Of a stretch of 11,137 bases of DNA, positions 1 to 5,997 are shown piece after piece; the stretch's first letter is position 1; each line of letters opens with the position of its first letter. This DNA comes from Candidatus Electronema nielsenii (GTDB lineage: Bacteria; Desulfobacterota; Desulfobulbia; Desulfobulbales; Desulfobulbaceae): the NCBI GenBank assembly GCA_026122915.1, contig JAGIXO010000049.1, positions 1 through 11,137 on the forward strand, given 5' to 3'. The notes beneath the pieces are model-generated. The model saw only the letters and a list, made by a program, of their open reading frames with translations, made no database searches and was not told the DNA's origin. A program made the position numbers and the translations under genes.

Positions 1-11
1 GGCGGGGTAAT

Positions 12-395
12 TTATTTCCAACCGAGTTTTTCCTCTGCCCACACCACTAGCTTCTCCCAGAATATCTTCGCATTATGGCGGATGTCAACCGAGAAGCCGG
101 GATGGACGAGAAAGGTCTCGATCATGGCGCGGAAACGCTGGCCGTGGAGGTCGGCGGCAGGACAGTGCAGGCCCGCTGCGAGCTGTCGCGGCGGCATAGG
201 AAGATCATCGCCGCAGGCGGCCTGCTGAACTGGCCGAGGTAGAAGAACGGACAGTCCGGCAGTCGCAAAAATAATATTTCTCGTTAAATCTTGAATAGTG
301 CCTACCGGACGCAGCAAGTCCCATACAGACGGCTTTTCTTGTGCAAAGGCAGAAAAAGCATCGCGGTATCTGTAAAAAAAACTATATTGCCGCTA
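12..395 (-). pseudogene. Coding remnant resembling the C-terminal tail of an AMP-forming acyl-CoA ligase
   Basis: An open frame runs from just after a stop codon at 393-395 to a stop at 12-14, but it has no ATG near its 5' end; the only plausible start is a TTG at 315-317 without a convincing ribosome binding site. The last ~50 residues look like real protein, with a tail containing HPGFSVDIRHNAKIFWEKL. That tail resembles the C-terminus of AMP-forming acyl-CoA ligases of the OleC/beta-lactone synthetase type, recalled from family knowledge rather than searched. The family is normally over 500 residues, so at most its end is here. The upstream part of the frame shows no recognisable adenylation motif. 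I read it as a decayed or rearranged gene fragment; a genuine small hypothetical protein is the alternative. Confidence 0.4.
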
Positions 396-449
396 AGTAG
401 CTTTGCCGAAAAGTAATACGAGATGAAGAATACAGTACTATGATTTTAC

Positions 450-458
450 TGATATAAT
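450..458 (+). promoter_or_regulatory. Extended -10 (sigma-70 type) promoter candidate
   Basis: TGATATAAT matches the extended -10 consensus TGnTATAAT exactly. No good -35 is visible at the expected distance, which is tolerated for extended -10 promoters. Transcription would start near 465 and run to the terminator at 537-571, giving a ~107-nt form of the RNA whose sigma-54 promoter lies just downstream. Confidence 0.45.
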
Positions 459-485
459 CTTTAGAAAAGAGGCTTGCTGAAAAAC

Positions 486-501
486 TGGCACGGGCATTGC
501 A
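486..501 (+). promoter_or_regulatory. Sigma-54 (-24/-12) promoter, near-perfect consensus
   Basis: TGGCACGGGCATTGCA matches the RpoN consensus TGGCACG-N4-TTGCA at every defined position, with exactly 10 nt between the GG (487-488) and the GC (499-500). The expected start site is about 511-513. No protein-coding gene lies downstream on this strand, and a rho-independent terminator follows within 60 nt. I did not find a TGT-N10-ACA NifA site between 280 and 486, so the activator is uncertain. Confidence 0.8.
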
Positions 502-511
502 TCTATCATAG

Positions 512-571
512 TGTTCTTCATCTCTTCTTTTTTTGGCCGACTCTTTCTTCACTGAGAGAGTCGGTTTTTTT
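512..571 (+). ncRNA. Predicted ~60-nt sigma-54-dependent small RNA
   Basis: The unit is bounded by a sigma-54 promoter at 486-501 and an intrinsic terminator at 537-571, and no start codon, ribosome binding site or sensible ORF lies inside. The 5' part (512-534) is unstructured and pyrimidine-rich, starting with UUCUUCAUCUCUUC. This is the composition expected of a small-RNA seed that pairs with purine-rich ribosome binding and start regions. The 3' part is the terminator hairpin. The gene converges on nifE, whose transcript has no obvious terminator before this point, so antisense pairing with the nifE 3' UTR is also possible. The 5' end and existence of the RNA are inferred. Confidence 0.6.
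537..571 (+). terminator. Rho-independent terminator
   Basis: CCGACTCT (537-544) pairs with AGAGTCGG (557-564), an 8-bp perfect stem with a 12-nt loop, followed directly by seven T residues (565-571). The minus strand has no T run after this stem, so it terminates + strand transcription only and is not a nifE terminator. Confidence 0.85.
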
Positions 572-630
572 ATTGACCTTGGCTATGAGTTCGCGGTTCA
601 ATTACCAAAACATTGAGACGAGAATAACTT

Positions 631-2022
631 TTATTCGATCTTCCAGCTTGTTACATTTTTTTCTTTCCTCGGCACAAAACGCCAGATCGGACTCATCACC
701 GAAGAATAAACCTCTTTGGCAAAGTTGAGCATTCCCTCAAATCCAGCTAAAGCCTCTTTGCGCTCATGGTTGTGGTCGCAGAAGCCGATGCCGAGCTTGT
801 AAGCAATAGGCCGCTCCTTCACGCCGCCGACAAAGATATCCACGCCTTTTTCTATGAGAAAAGAGTTCAGCTCCAGCGGGTTGGCATCATCAACAATGAC
901 GGTGCCGGGATCGGTGATTGCTTCCAGCTCGCGATAGTCCTCCTCGGTGCCGGTCTGCGAGCCGACCATCACCACCTGCATGTCGATCAGGCGGAAGGCT
1001 TTCACCAACGAGAATGCTTTGAACGAGCCACCCACGTAGATCGCCGCCTTCTTTCCAGCCAACGCCTTGCGGTATTTCTCTAATTTCGGCACCAAGTCGC
1101 GCACTTTCTCCTGCACCAAGGCTTTAGTGCGCTCCATGATCCGGTCTGCTTCTGGGTCGTCTGGGTATTTCTTCTTGAAGAAGCGGGCAATGTCGTACAG
1201 AGCTTCGGACATGTCCTCGATGCCGAAATAAGAAACCCTGATGGCGGGTGTGCCGTATTTGTCCTCCATCATCTTGGCGAGCTGCATGGTTGAGCCGGAG
1301 CACTGCACCACGTTCAGGGCCGCGCCGTGCGCCCGGCAGATGTCGTCAACCCGCCCGTCGCCGGTGATGTTGGCCACCACCTGAATCCCCATGCGCTCGT
1401 AGTATTCGCGCACCATCCAGATTTCCCCGGCCAAGTTGAAGTCGCCGAGAATATTCAACGAATATTTGGAAATGCCCGCTGTCTCGCCCGTGCCGATCAG
1501 TCGAAACATGGCATCGCAGGCGGCCTGATAACCAGCCCGCTTGTTGCCTTTGAAGCCTTCCGACTGCACCGGAATCACCGGAATACCGGTCTCTGCGGCC
1601 ACCGCTTTGCAGACCGCCTCCAAATCATCACCGATGATGCCGACAATGCAGGTGGAATAGACAAAAGCGGCCTTGGGGCTGTGGCGGGCGATCAGCTCCA
1701 GCAGGGCGCGGCGCAGCTTTTTCTCGCCGCCGAAGATGACATCCATCTCCTGCAAATCAGTGGAAAAAGAGAGCCGGTGCAGCTCCGGCCCGGAGGACAG
1801 TGCGCCCCGGATGTCCCATGTGTACACCGCGCAGCCGATGGGGCCATGCACCAAGTGCAGCGCGTCGGCAATCGGATACAGCACCACGCGCGAGCCGCAG
1901 AAGACGCAGGCCCGCTGGCTTACCGCGCCAGCGAGACTGTCCTTGTTGCAGACAAGGTTGAAGGGTTTCTCGCCCTTAACGTGAACCTGATTTTCCCGCT
2001 CTTTTAGTAGTGCTGCTTCCAT
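631..2022 (-). CDS. nifE: Nitrogenase iron-molybdenum cofactor biosynthesis protein NifE
   Basis: NifE pairs with NifN as the NifEN scaffold on which the NifB-cofactor is matured into FeMo-co before transfer to apo-nitrogenase. The protein is 463 aa, the usual NifE length. With the ATG at 2022 as residue 1, the N-terminal part carries the cluster-ligand cysteines in the expected context: ACVFCG (C39), HGPIGC (C64), YSTC (C125) and VVQCSGS (C241). Family features such as GALSSGPELHRLSFSTDL and the C-terminal GFCDHNHERKEALAGFEGM set it apart from NifD and NifN. C42 is an extra cysteine next to C39. The start at 2022 is preferred to the TTG at 2037 because an AGGA lies 7 nt upstream. Transcription is predicted from the sigma-54 promoter at 2073-2088 under a NifA-type site. 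No nifN or other nif gene follows; a small-RNA gene on the opposite strand faces its 3' end. Confidence 0.95.
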   Translation of the reverse strand: MEAALLKERENQVHVKGEKPFNLVCNKDSLAGAVSQRACVFCGSRVVLYPIADALHLVHGPIGCAVYTWDIRGALSSGPELHRLSFSTDLQEMDVIFGGEKKLRRALLELIARHSPKAAFVYSTCIVGIIGDDLEAVCKAVAAETGIPVIPVQSEGFKGNKRAGYQAACDAMFRLIGTGETAGISKYSLNILGDFNLAGEIWMVREYYERMGIQVVANITGDGRVDDICRAHGAALNVVQCSGSTMQLAKMMEDKYGTPAIRVSYFGIEDMSEALYDIARFFKKKYPDDPEADRIMERTKALVQEKVRDLVPKLEKYRKALAGKKAAIYVGGSFKAFSLVKAFRLIDMQVVMVGSQTGTEEDYRELEAITDPGTVIVDDANPLELNSFLIEKGVDIFVGGVKERPIAYKLGIGFCDHNHERKEALAGFEGMLNFAKEVYSSVMSPIWRFVPRKEKNVTSWKIE

Positions 2023-2072
2023 GATATTGTCCTGCAAGAAAATGTGGATGTATAATGTGCCGTTTTATGCCT

Positions 2073-2088
2073 TGCAAGGACTGTGCCG
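2073..2088 (-). promoter_or_regulatory. Sigma-54 (-24/-12) promoter of nifE
   Basis: On the minus strand the sequence reads CGGCACAGTCCTTGCA, matching TGGCAC-N5-TTGCA except for the first base, with exactly 10 nt between GG and GC. The predicted start is near 2062, about 40 nt upstream of the nifE ATG. Confidence 0.8.
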
Positions 2089-2177
2089 GAGAAATATGTA
2101 TTGTCGGTATACTTTTAATTTCAATCAGTTAAAAGGAGAACTGGCGATAAGAGCCAAGAGCAGTGTAAGTCGGTGCA

Positions 2178-2193
2178 TGTTTTAATTTCGACA
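2178..2193. promoter_or_regulatory. NifA-type upstream activator site
   Basis: TGT-N10-ACA (TGTTTTAATTTCGACA) matches the NifA enhancer consensus. It lies about 90 bp upstream of the nifE -24 element, within the usual range. The motif is short, so the placement next to a sigma-54 promoter of a nif gene is the main support. Confidence 0.65.
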
Positions 2194-2283
2194 AAAACGA
2201 GATATTGCTGCATTTTTGTCACGTCAAGAACAGATGCGCATTAAAAAAGAATAGTTCTTATTTCTGAAACCGGTGTTTTTTAT

Positions 2284-2312
2284 TTGACGATATAGTTACC
2301 CTGTGGTACTTT
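2284..2312 (+). promoter_or_regulatory. Sigma-70-like promoter candidate for the cytochrome gene
   Basis: TTGACG (2284-2289), a 17-nt spacer and TACTTT (2307-2312) form a plausible -35/-10 pair about 108 nt upstream of the cytochrome GTG start. The -10 is weak. One copy of the TGTGGTAC repeat overlaps it. Confidence 0.35.
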
Positions 2313-2342
2313 TAAATGCAGTTTGAGATCACTTTGTGGTAC
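2302..2342. repeat. Direct repeat TGTGGTAC, two copies 33 bp apart
   Basis: Identical octamers lie at 2302-2309 and 2335-2342, offset by 33 bp (about three helical turns). The first overlaps the candidate -10 and the second lies just past the predicted start. This would suit an operator pair for a regulator of the cytochrome gene; chance recurrence is not excluded. Confidence 0.35.
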
Positions 2343-2419
2343 AGGCAAAGCAGCTTGTTCTGGCCATTGAAGATAGCAGCTGTTTATTTTAAGAGAGTAA
2401 ACTAAAAGGAGGTTGTAAG

Positions 2420-3238
2420 GTGGAAGAGAAATTAGTTAAGGAAATTGGACAAGAAGGCGTGTCAAGACGACAGGTGCTTGCGGGAACAGGCGCATTGGCG
2501 GCAGGTGCTGCCTTGAGTCACCTCGGCGGGCTGGTCAGTTCAGCATCAGCAAAAGACGGCTCTACTGAAAAATGGCCTTGGCCTTACGAAAAACTTGATC
2601 CCGAAAAAACCGCCCAGCTCTGCTATGAGGAATGGTATCGGATTTTTTGCGGTGGTGCGGTAATCAGCAGCATCTTCACGCAACTACGGGAAAAAGTTGG
2701 CGAGCCGTACAAGGCGTTCCCGATCGATGCCTACATCTATTTAGAAGGTGGCCAAGCTGGCTGGGGTACCATCTGCGGGGCACCAGCAGGGGCCAATATG
2801 GTTTTCAACCTGATTATCGGTCCGCGTATCAGTGGCAGCACCGTTGCCCACAAAATGTGTGAAGATGTCATGGCGTGGTACTCGCAGGCTTTGATGCCAA
2901 TTTATATGCCGAAAAATCCGAAAGTCACCGCTGAATTGGCAAAAACAGTAAGCAACTCGCCACTTTGCCATATTTCGGTGGGCAAATGGATGAAGGCTGC
3001 TAACAAGCCTTTAGTCAGCCCAGAGCGGAAAGACCGCTGTGCGCGGGTCGCCGCCAGTACGGCCTTTAAGGTTGTTGAGATGCTGAACGATTGGAAAGAC
3101 GGCAAATACGAGCAAACCGTTGACTTCAACTGCGGTAAGCTGCACGGCATCACTGGCCAGCAAAATTGCCAAGAATGCCACGGCTCCAAGGTTCCCCAAG
3201 CTCCGCCTCCTCCGCCAGAAGAGCCAAAAAAGGCGTAA
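2420..3238 (+). CDS. Split-Soret-type cytochrome c, Tat-exported
   Basis: This 272-aa protein belongs to the split-Soret cytochrome c group of the C-GCAxxG-C-C family, known from Desulfovibrio-type sulfate reducers as a periplasmic dimer that binds c haem and an iron-sulfur cluster; the physiological partner is not settled. Residues 15-20 (SRRQVL) and the following hydrophobic stretch form a Tat signal, with likely cleavage near 44 after SASA. The family cysteines appear as FCGGA (C77), TICGAPAG (C119), KMCED (C147), PLCH (C183) and DRCA (C207). One canonical haem site, CQECH (250-254), is present; just before it CGKLH (238-242) has a cysteine and a histidine but lacks the second cysteine. 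The tail is proline- and lysine-rich. The GTG start at 2420 is fixed by AAAGGAGG 7 nt upstream. The gene diverges from nifE across a 397-bp regulatory gap. Confidence 0.85.
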   Translation: MEEKLVKEIGQEGVSRRQVLAGTGALAAGAALSHLGGLVSSASAKDGSTEKWPWPYEKLDPEKTAQLCYEEWYRIFCGGAVISSIFTQLREKVGEPYKAFPIDAYIYLEGGQAGWGTICGAPAGANMVFNLIIGPRISGSTVAHKMCEDVMAWYSQALMPIYMPKNPKVTAELAKTVSNSPLCHISVGKWMKAANKPLVSPERKDRCARVAASTAFKVVEMLNDWKDGKYEQTVDFNCGKLHGITGQQNCQECHGSKVPQAPPPPPEEPKKA

Positions 3239-3255
3239 CGGAGAGGGAGAGAAAA

Positions 3256-3286
3256 GCGCAGGAGCTATATTTTTCCGTTCCTGCGC
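3256..3286 (+). other. Stem-loop downstream of the cytochrome gene
   Basis: GCGCAGGA (3256-3263) pairs with TCCTGCGC (3279-3286), an 8-bp stem with a 15-nt loop, 17 nt after the stop codon. No T run follows, so it is at best a weak or factor-assisted terminator, or a 3' mRNA-stabilising hairpin. Confidence 0.5.
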
Positions 3287-3335
3287 GGAAGCAGCCATTC
3301 GTCAGCGGTATTAAGTGGCGGAAGAATATTTTCTC

Positions 3336-3364
3336 TTGACATTCGGCTCTGTTTTTTATACATT
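3336..3364 (+). promoter_or_regulatory. Promoter of tRNA-Gln
   Basis: TTGACA (3336-3341) is a perfect -35. TACATT (3359-3364) sits at 17-nt spacing, and the overlapping TATACA is an alternative -10 at 15 nt. The predicted start is near 3371, just ahead of the tRNA at 3379. Confidence 0.65.
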
Positions 3365-3378
3365 CATTCCATCCTTAC

Positions 3379-3452
3379 TGGGGGATGGTCTAACGGCAAG
3401 ACAGCGGACTCTGACTCCGCTTATCGGGGTTCGAATCCCTGTTCCCCAGCCA
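3379..3452 (+). tRNA. tRNA-Gln (anticodon CTG)
   Basis: A full cloverleaf can be drawn: acceptor TGGGGGA (3379-3385) with TTCCCCA (3442-3448), D stem GTC/GAC (3388-3390, 3400-3402), anticodon stem GCGGA/TCCGC around loop CTCTGAC with anticodon CTG at 3411-3413, and T stem CGGGG/CCCTG around TTCGAAT. The discriminator is G3449 and the CCA is encoded (3450-3452). The acceptor has one G-T pair. It reads CAG codons. A T6 run begins at 3454 and may help termination. A short minus-strand ORF across this gene is the familiar spurious tRNA shadow. Confidence 0.97.
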
Positions 3453-3564
3453 GTTTTTTAGCATTATCCCTCCTGTAGTCTCTGCTTTCTTCAAGATTTT
3501 CTTAAATAAATCCGGCTCATAAAAACACTTAGAGTGTATCAATGGGTTTGCATATCTCAAAGGT

Positions 3565-3605
3565 AAAAAAAGCAACGGCAGTACCAGAAAATATCAGCAC
3601 TGCCG
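3565..3605 (-). terminator. Rho-independent terminator of the envelope operon
   Basis: CGGCAGT (3576-3582) pairs with ACTGCCG (3599-3605), a 7-bp stem with a 16-nt loop. On the minus strand it is followed after four bases by a run of seven T (3571-3565). It sits 43 nt past the end of the DUF2892 gene and closes the minus-strand operon. Confidence 0.8.
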
Positions 3606-3648
3606 CGCGTTGTTGTCTATTCCTCTTTAGATCCAGAGGATAATCTTG

Positions 3649-3891
3649 TTATTTCCCGCAGCAGCTCTTCCCACTTTGTCTTGTCTCCGGTACGCCCAAC
3701 TTTTTTAGAATCAGACCCAGCGGACAGAATTTACTGAAGCCGAACTGAAAGAGGTTGAGGCCAACAAAAAGCGGCAGAAAGAGGAAGTATTGATGGACAA
3801 AGAGTGGGTTGCTGCCGCAGTCAAAGCCTAAGGTTAGCCCAAAGATAATGAAAAATCCGGCGATACTGTGAATCCAGTCGGTGATAATCAT
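3649..3891 (-). CDS. Small DUF2892-type inner-membrane protein (YgaP-like)
   Basis: The 80-aa protein has two hydrophobic segments (about 8-25 and 33-50) and the family signature NLFQFGFSKFCPLGLILKKLGV, as seen in DUF2892 proteins and in the membrane part of YgaP. It ends in a cysteine pair in a basic tail (SCCGK). Its function is not established; DUF2892 domains often accompany rhodanese or redox functions, but no such domain is fused here. AGGAG lies 7 nt upstream of the ATG. It is the last gene of the minus-strand operon, 27 nt after the outer-membrane barrel gene and followed by a terminator. Confidence 0.8.
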   Translation of the reverse strand: MIITDWIHSIAGFFIIFGLTLGFDCGSNPLFVHQYFLFLPLFVGLNLFQFGFSKFCPLGLILKKLGVPETRQSGKSCCGK

Positions 3892-3918
3892 GATGATTCT
3901 CCTGATGTTGATGATTCT

Positions 3919-5199
3919 TTAGAAGTTGTAACGTAGGCCGACAAAGGCATTGCTGTTGTCTTGGAAGCGGCCCCAGAAGGTATGCTCCTCGTCGCCGAAA
4001 AAGAAATTCAAGCCGCCGTCAAGCTGCCAGTGATCGTTCAACTTATATTTGACCTTGGGCCGTACATTGCCGTCATTGTCCGTGGGCGAGTAATAGGCGA
4101 AGAGTGAGAGGGTCAGGTTCTGATTCATCATCAGCTTAGTCAGGCGCAGAGTCAGCATTTGCCGATATTCTTCCCGCGCCTTCATTCCGTTCGGCAAGCT
4201 TTGTTCATACTCATCATAGCCGTCGATGGCCTCTATATAATACTGGACGCTACCGGTCAGCTCGTGCGCCAGCTCGCGCTCGAATCCTGCTAAGAAGCGA
4301 AATTCTGAAGGCCGGACAGCAGGATTGCTGCCACCTTCGTCATCAGTGGAGTCGTAATAGCCAAACTCGGCATTACCGATGCCACCGAGCAAAGGCGAGC
4401 GCAGCGACGCGCCATAAACATTGAGCGGCGGGTACACGGCCTTGCCTGACTGCATATCCATGCCTTCCGGTTCCTGCCAAAAGCCGCTGTAGCCGTAGAG
4501 TGCTGCCTCGAGCTGATCAAATTTGCCGGAAAGCCGCATAGCCAGCTCGTCGTCGTGGAACCAACGGTTCGGCTCACTGTCCTGCATGATCATATTCTGA
4601 CCAACAATCTTTCCCGCAGCTGGGTTGTAGTAAGAAAGCCGCTCGCCGTCGATGTACTCGGAACCTTGAAAGAGCGGCGTGTAAATCAGGTCAAGCGAGT
4701 AGTCGCCAAAGAAAAAACCGGTTTTGATCACATTGGAAGCCTGCTTCAAATACTCGTCATCGCGGCCAGTGAAAAAGGACTGCCAATCTTTGGGGAAAAG
4801 GTCGTTGATGAAGATCATATCACCAGTGCCCCACGTGGAGACCATTCGGCCTATCTTGACATCGACTTTATCCGTGGGCTGAAAGGACAGACTCAAGTCG
4901 CGGATATCCGCATCGATTTCTTCTGTCACCGCATCAGCTAACAGATCGCCCTTGAACTGCACGAGAAAGGACTCAAAGTCGCGGCTCAGACGCAACTGCG
5001 TCCGCGCCTCGCCGATGCTCAGAGTATCCTCATGCGCATCATCAACTATCCGCACACCTAAGCGAGTTTCAGCAAAGCCGAGCAATTCGACCCCGTATTT
5101 ATCATACAGTCGCTCGGCAAAGACCTGCTTCTCATCCGCCGCCCAAACCACGGTCGGCAGGACAGAGAGCACCAGGGCAGCCGCAATCTTCTTTTTCAT
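3919..5199 (-). CDS. Outer-membrane beta-barrel protein, DUF1302-like
   Basis: The 426-aa precursor has a Sec signal peptide (1-20, cleavage after VWA). The mature part shows the alternating aromatic and polar strands of a beta-barrel and ends in VGLRYNF, the terminal-phenylalanine signal recognised by the BAM assembly machinery. The segment with VGRMVSTWGTGDMIFINDLF-like content around 117-136, followed by FTGRDDEYLK, is typical of DUF1302-like proteins that sit beside RND/MMPL permeases and LolA-like proteins. By context it is the outer-membrane element of that envelope lipid or lipoprotein transport system; its substrate is unknown. The start has AAGGAGG 4 nt upstream, and this ribosome binding site overlaps the stop of the preceding gene, so the two are tightly coupled. 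Confidence 0.75.
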   Translation of the reverse strand: MKKKIAAALVLSVLPTVVWAADEKQVFAERLYDKYGVELLGFAETRLGVRIVDDAHEDTLSIGEARTQLRLSRDFESFLVQFKGDLLADAVTEEIDADIRDLSLSFQPTDKVDVKIGRMVSTWGTGDMIFINDLFPKDWQSFFTGRDDEYLKQASNVIKTGFFFGDYSLDLIYTPLFQGSEYIDGERLSYYNPAAGKIVGQNMIMQDSEPNRWFHDDELAMRLSGKFDQLEAALYGYSGFWQEPEGMDMQSGKAVYPPLNVYGASLRSPLLGGIGNAEFGYYDSTDDEGGSNPAVRPSEFRFLAGFERELAHELTGSVQYYIEAIDGYDEYEQSLPNGMKAREEYRQMLTLRLTKLMMNQNLTLSLFAYYSPTDNDGNVRPKVKYKLNDHWQLDGGLNFFFGDEEHTFWGRFQDNSNAFVGLRYNF

Positions 5200-5208
5200 G
5201 ATACCTCC

Positions 5209-5997
5209 TTATTTCCGCACTTCCGCAGGCGGACGACGCAGATAGCGCTCAGTGAAGATGTCTTCCTTTAAGCCAATGTTGTACTTGATATTGCTAAACT
5301 TAGACACCGTGGAACTGCCAGCGGCAATATCCGTGACCTTGGATTCTGTCACTGTCGGAATGCCGTCAATCAGCTCGGTTTTTACTGCTTCAACGATGCG
5401 GAATTCTTTGCTGTTTTTATCCAAATACACAGCCTTCACTGGCAGAAAGGTTTTTTTGTCGATCTGCACAGTGTACGAGGAAAACTCCACCTCATTCGGT
5501 TTTTTCGGCGTATTTTTGATCAAATAATGCGTGTCAGTGCTTTGCGCCAGCTCGTGCGTGTCTTCAGCAAGATTACGGCCTGAAACATCCTCGTACATGA
5601 AATTGCTGCCGACAAAGGAAGTACGCTTATCCGAAGCGGCGATGCGTTTGACCAAATCCAAGGCAGGTAGGTACATCCAGCGGTCATCGTCTTTGTCTGT
5701 GTATTTATGCACCATAAAGACCATTTTGCTGACATCGCTGGGCTTCTTGAAATAGACATAAAAGAACTGCGCCCCGCCGTCCTCCTTATCTTTGCGCAGA
5801 ATGATGAATTCCCGTGTACTTTGCCGTTTCTGGCTGTCAGTGATGGTCATGGCAACCTCAGCTCGCCCGTCATCACCGCCGTAATAGGCAGCTGTGTTGG
5901 CTTTCTGGATGATTTCATCCACGCTGGGATCAGCGGCGAAGGCCGGGACAGAGACTAATAGAGCGAAAAAACTGTACAGCATTGTTTTCTTCTTCAT
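5209..5997 (-). CDS. LolA-like outer-membrane lipoprotein-sorting protein
   Basis: The 262-aa periplasmic protein has a clear signal peptide (cleavage after PAFA, residue 21) and the LolA-like fold typical of COG2834. The segment DDRWMYLPALDLVKRI followed by SFVGSNFMYEDVSGR is the characteristic centre of the family found next to RND/MMPL transporters. The likely role is to carry a lipid or lipoprotein between the inner-membrane permease and the outer membrane. The start at 5997 is preferred over an in-frame ATG at 6036 because AGGAGG lies 8 nt before it and the signal peptide begins there. The ATG overlaps the stop of the upstream nuclease-like gene (ATGA), so translation is probably coupled. 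The permease partner lies 3.6 kb upstream, beyond accessory DNA. Confidence 0.85.
   Translation of the reverse strand: MKKKTMLYSFFALLVSVPAFAADPSVDEIIQKANTAAYYGGDDGRAEVAMTITDSQKRQSTREFIILRKDKEDGGAQFFYVYFKKPSDVSKMVFMVHKYTDKDDDRWMYLPALDLVKRIAASDKRTSFVGSNFMYEDVSGRNLAEDTHELAQSTDTHYLIKNTPKKPNEVEFSSYTVQIDKKTFLPVKAVYLDKNSKEFRIVEAVKTELIDGIPTVTESKVTDIAAGSSTVSKFSNIKYNIGLKEDIFTERYLRRPPAEVRK

Larger units (their letters stand above)
420..524. repeat. Imperfect inverted repeat flanking the small-RNA promoters
   Basis: The left arm is at 420-444 and the right arm at 505-524. GAGATGAAGAA (420-430) and CTATGAT (438-444) are matched by ATCATAG (505-511) and TTCTTCATCTC (514-524), giving 18 paired positions split by 7 versus 2 unpaired bases. 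The 60-nt middle contains the extended -10 element and most of the sigma-54 promoter. The arms could form a cruciform or be binding half-sites. The right arm also covers the predicted 5' end of the small RNA. Confidence 0.6.

Noticed and set aside
537..571. Using this hairpin as the nifE terminator
   Set aside because: On the minus strand the stem is followed by an A run rather than a T run, so it cannot act as an intrinsic terminator for nifE.
474..728. Plus-strand ORF of 84 aa across the small-RNA terminator
   Set aside because: It reads through a strong terminator hairpin into the 3' end of nifE, starts with a non-ATG codon, and its composition is that of the poly-T tracts.
1327..2007. 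Plus-strand ORF of 226 aa opposite nifE
   Set aside because: nifE on the minus strand is unmistakable and the + frame has no ribosome binding site or recognisable motif; it is a GC-skew shadow.
2353..2380. A sigma-54 promoter for the cytochrome gene (TGGCCATTGAAGATAGC)
   Set aside because: The GG to GC distance is 12 nt instead of 10 and the flanking bases do not fit the consensus.
3390..3575. Minus-strand ORF of 61 aa overlapping the tRNA gene (contains GNRDSNPDKRSQ)
   Set aside because: This is the well-known spurious translation of a tRNA-Gln type gene on its antisense strand; the tRNA cloverleaf is complete.
3609..3640. TCCTCT/AGAGGA stem-loop as the operon terminator
   Set aside because: It is short and has no T run on the minus strand; the 3565-3605 hairpin with seven T is clearly better.
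4555..4941. Plus-strand ORF of 128 aa opposite the barrel gene
   Set aside because: The minus-strand frame carries a signal peptide and a barrel C-terminus; the + frame shows no start signal.
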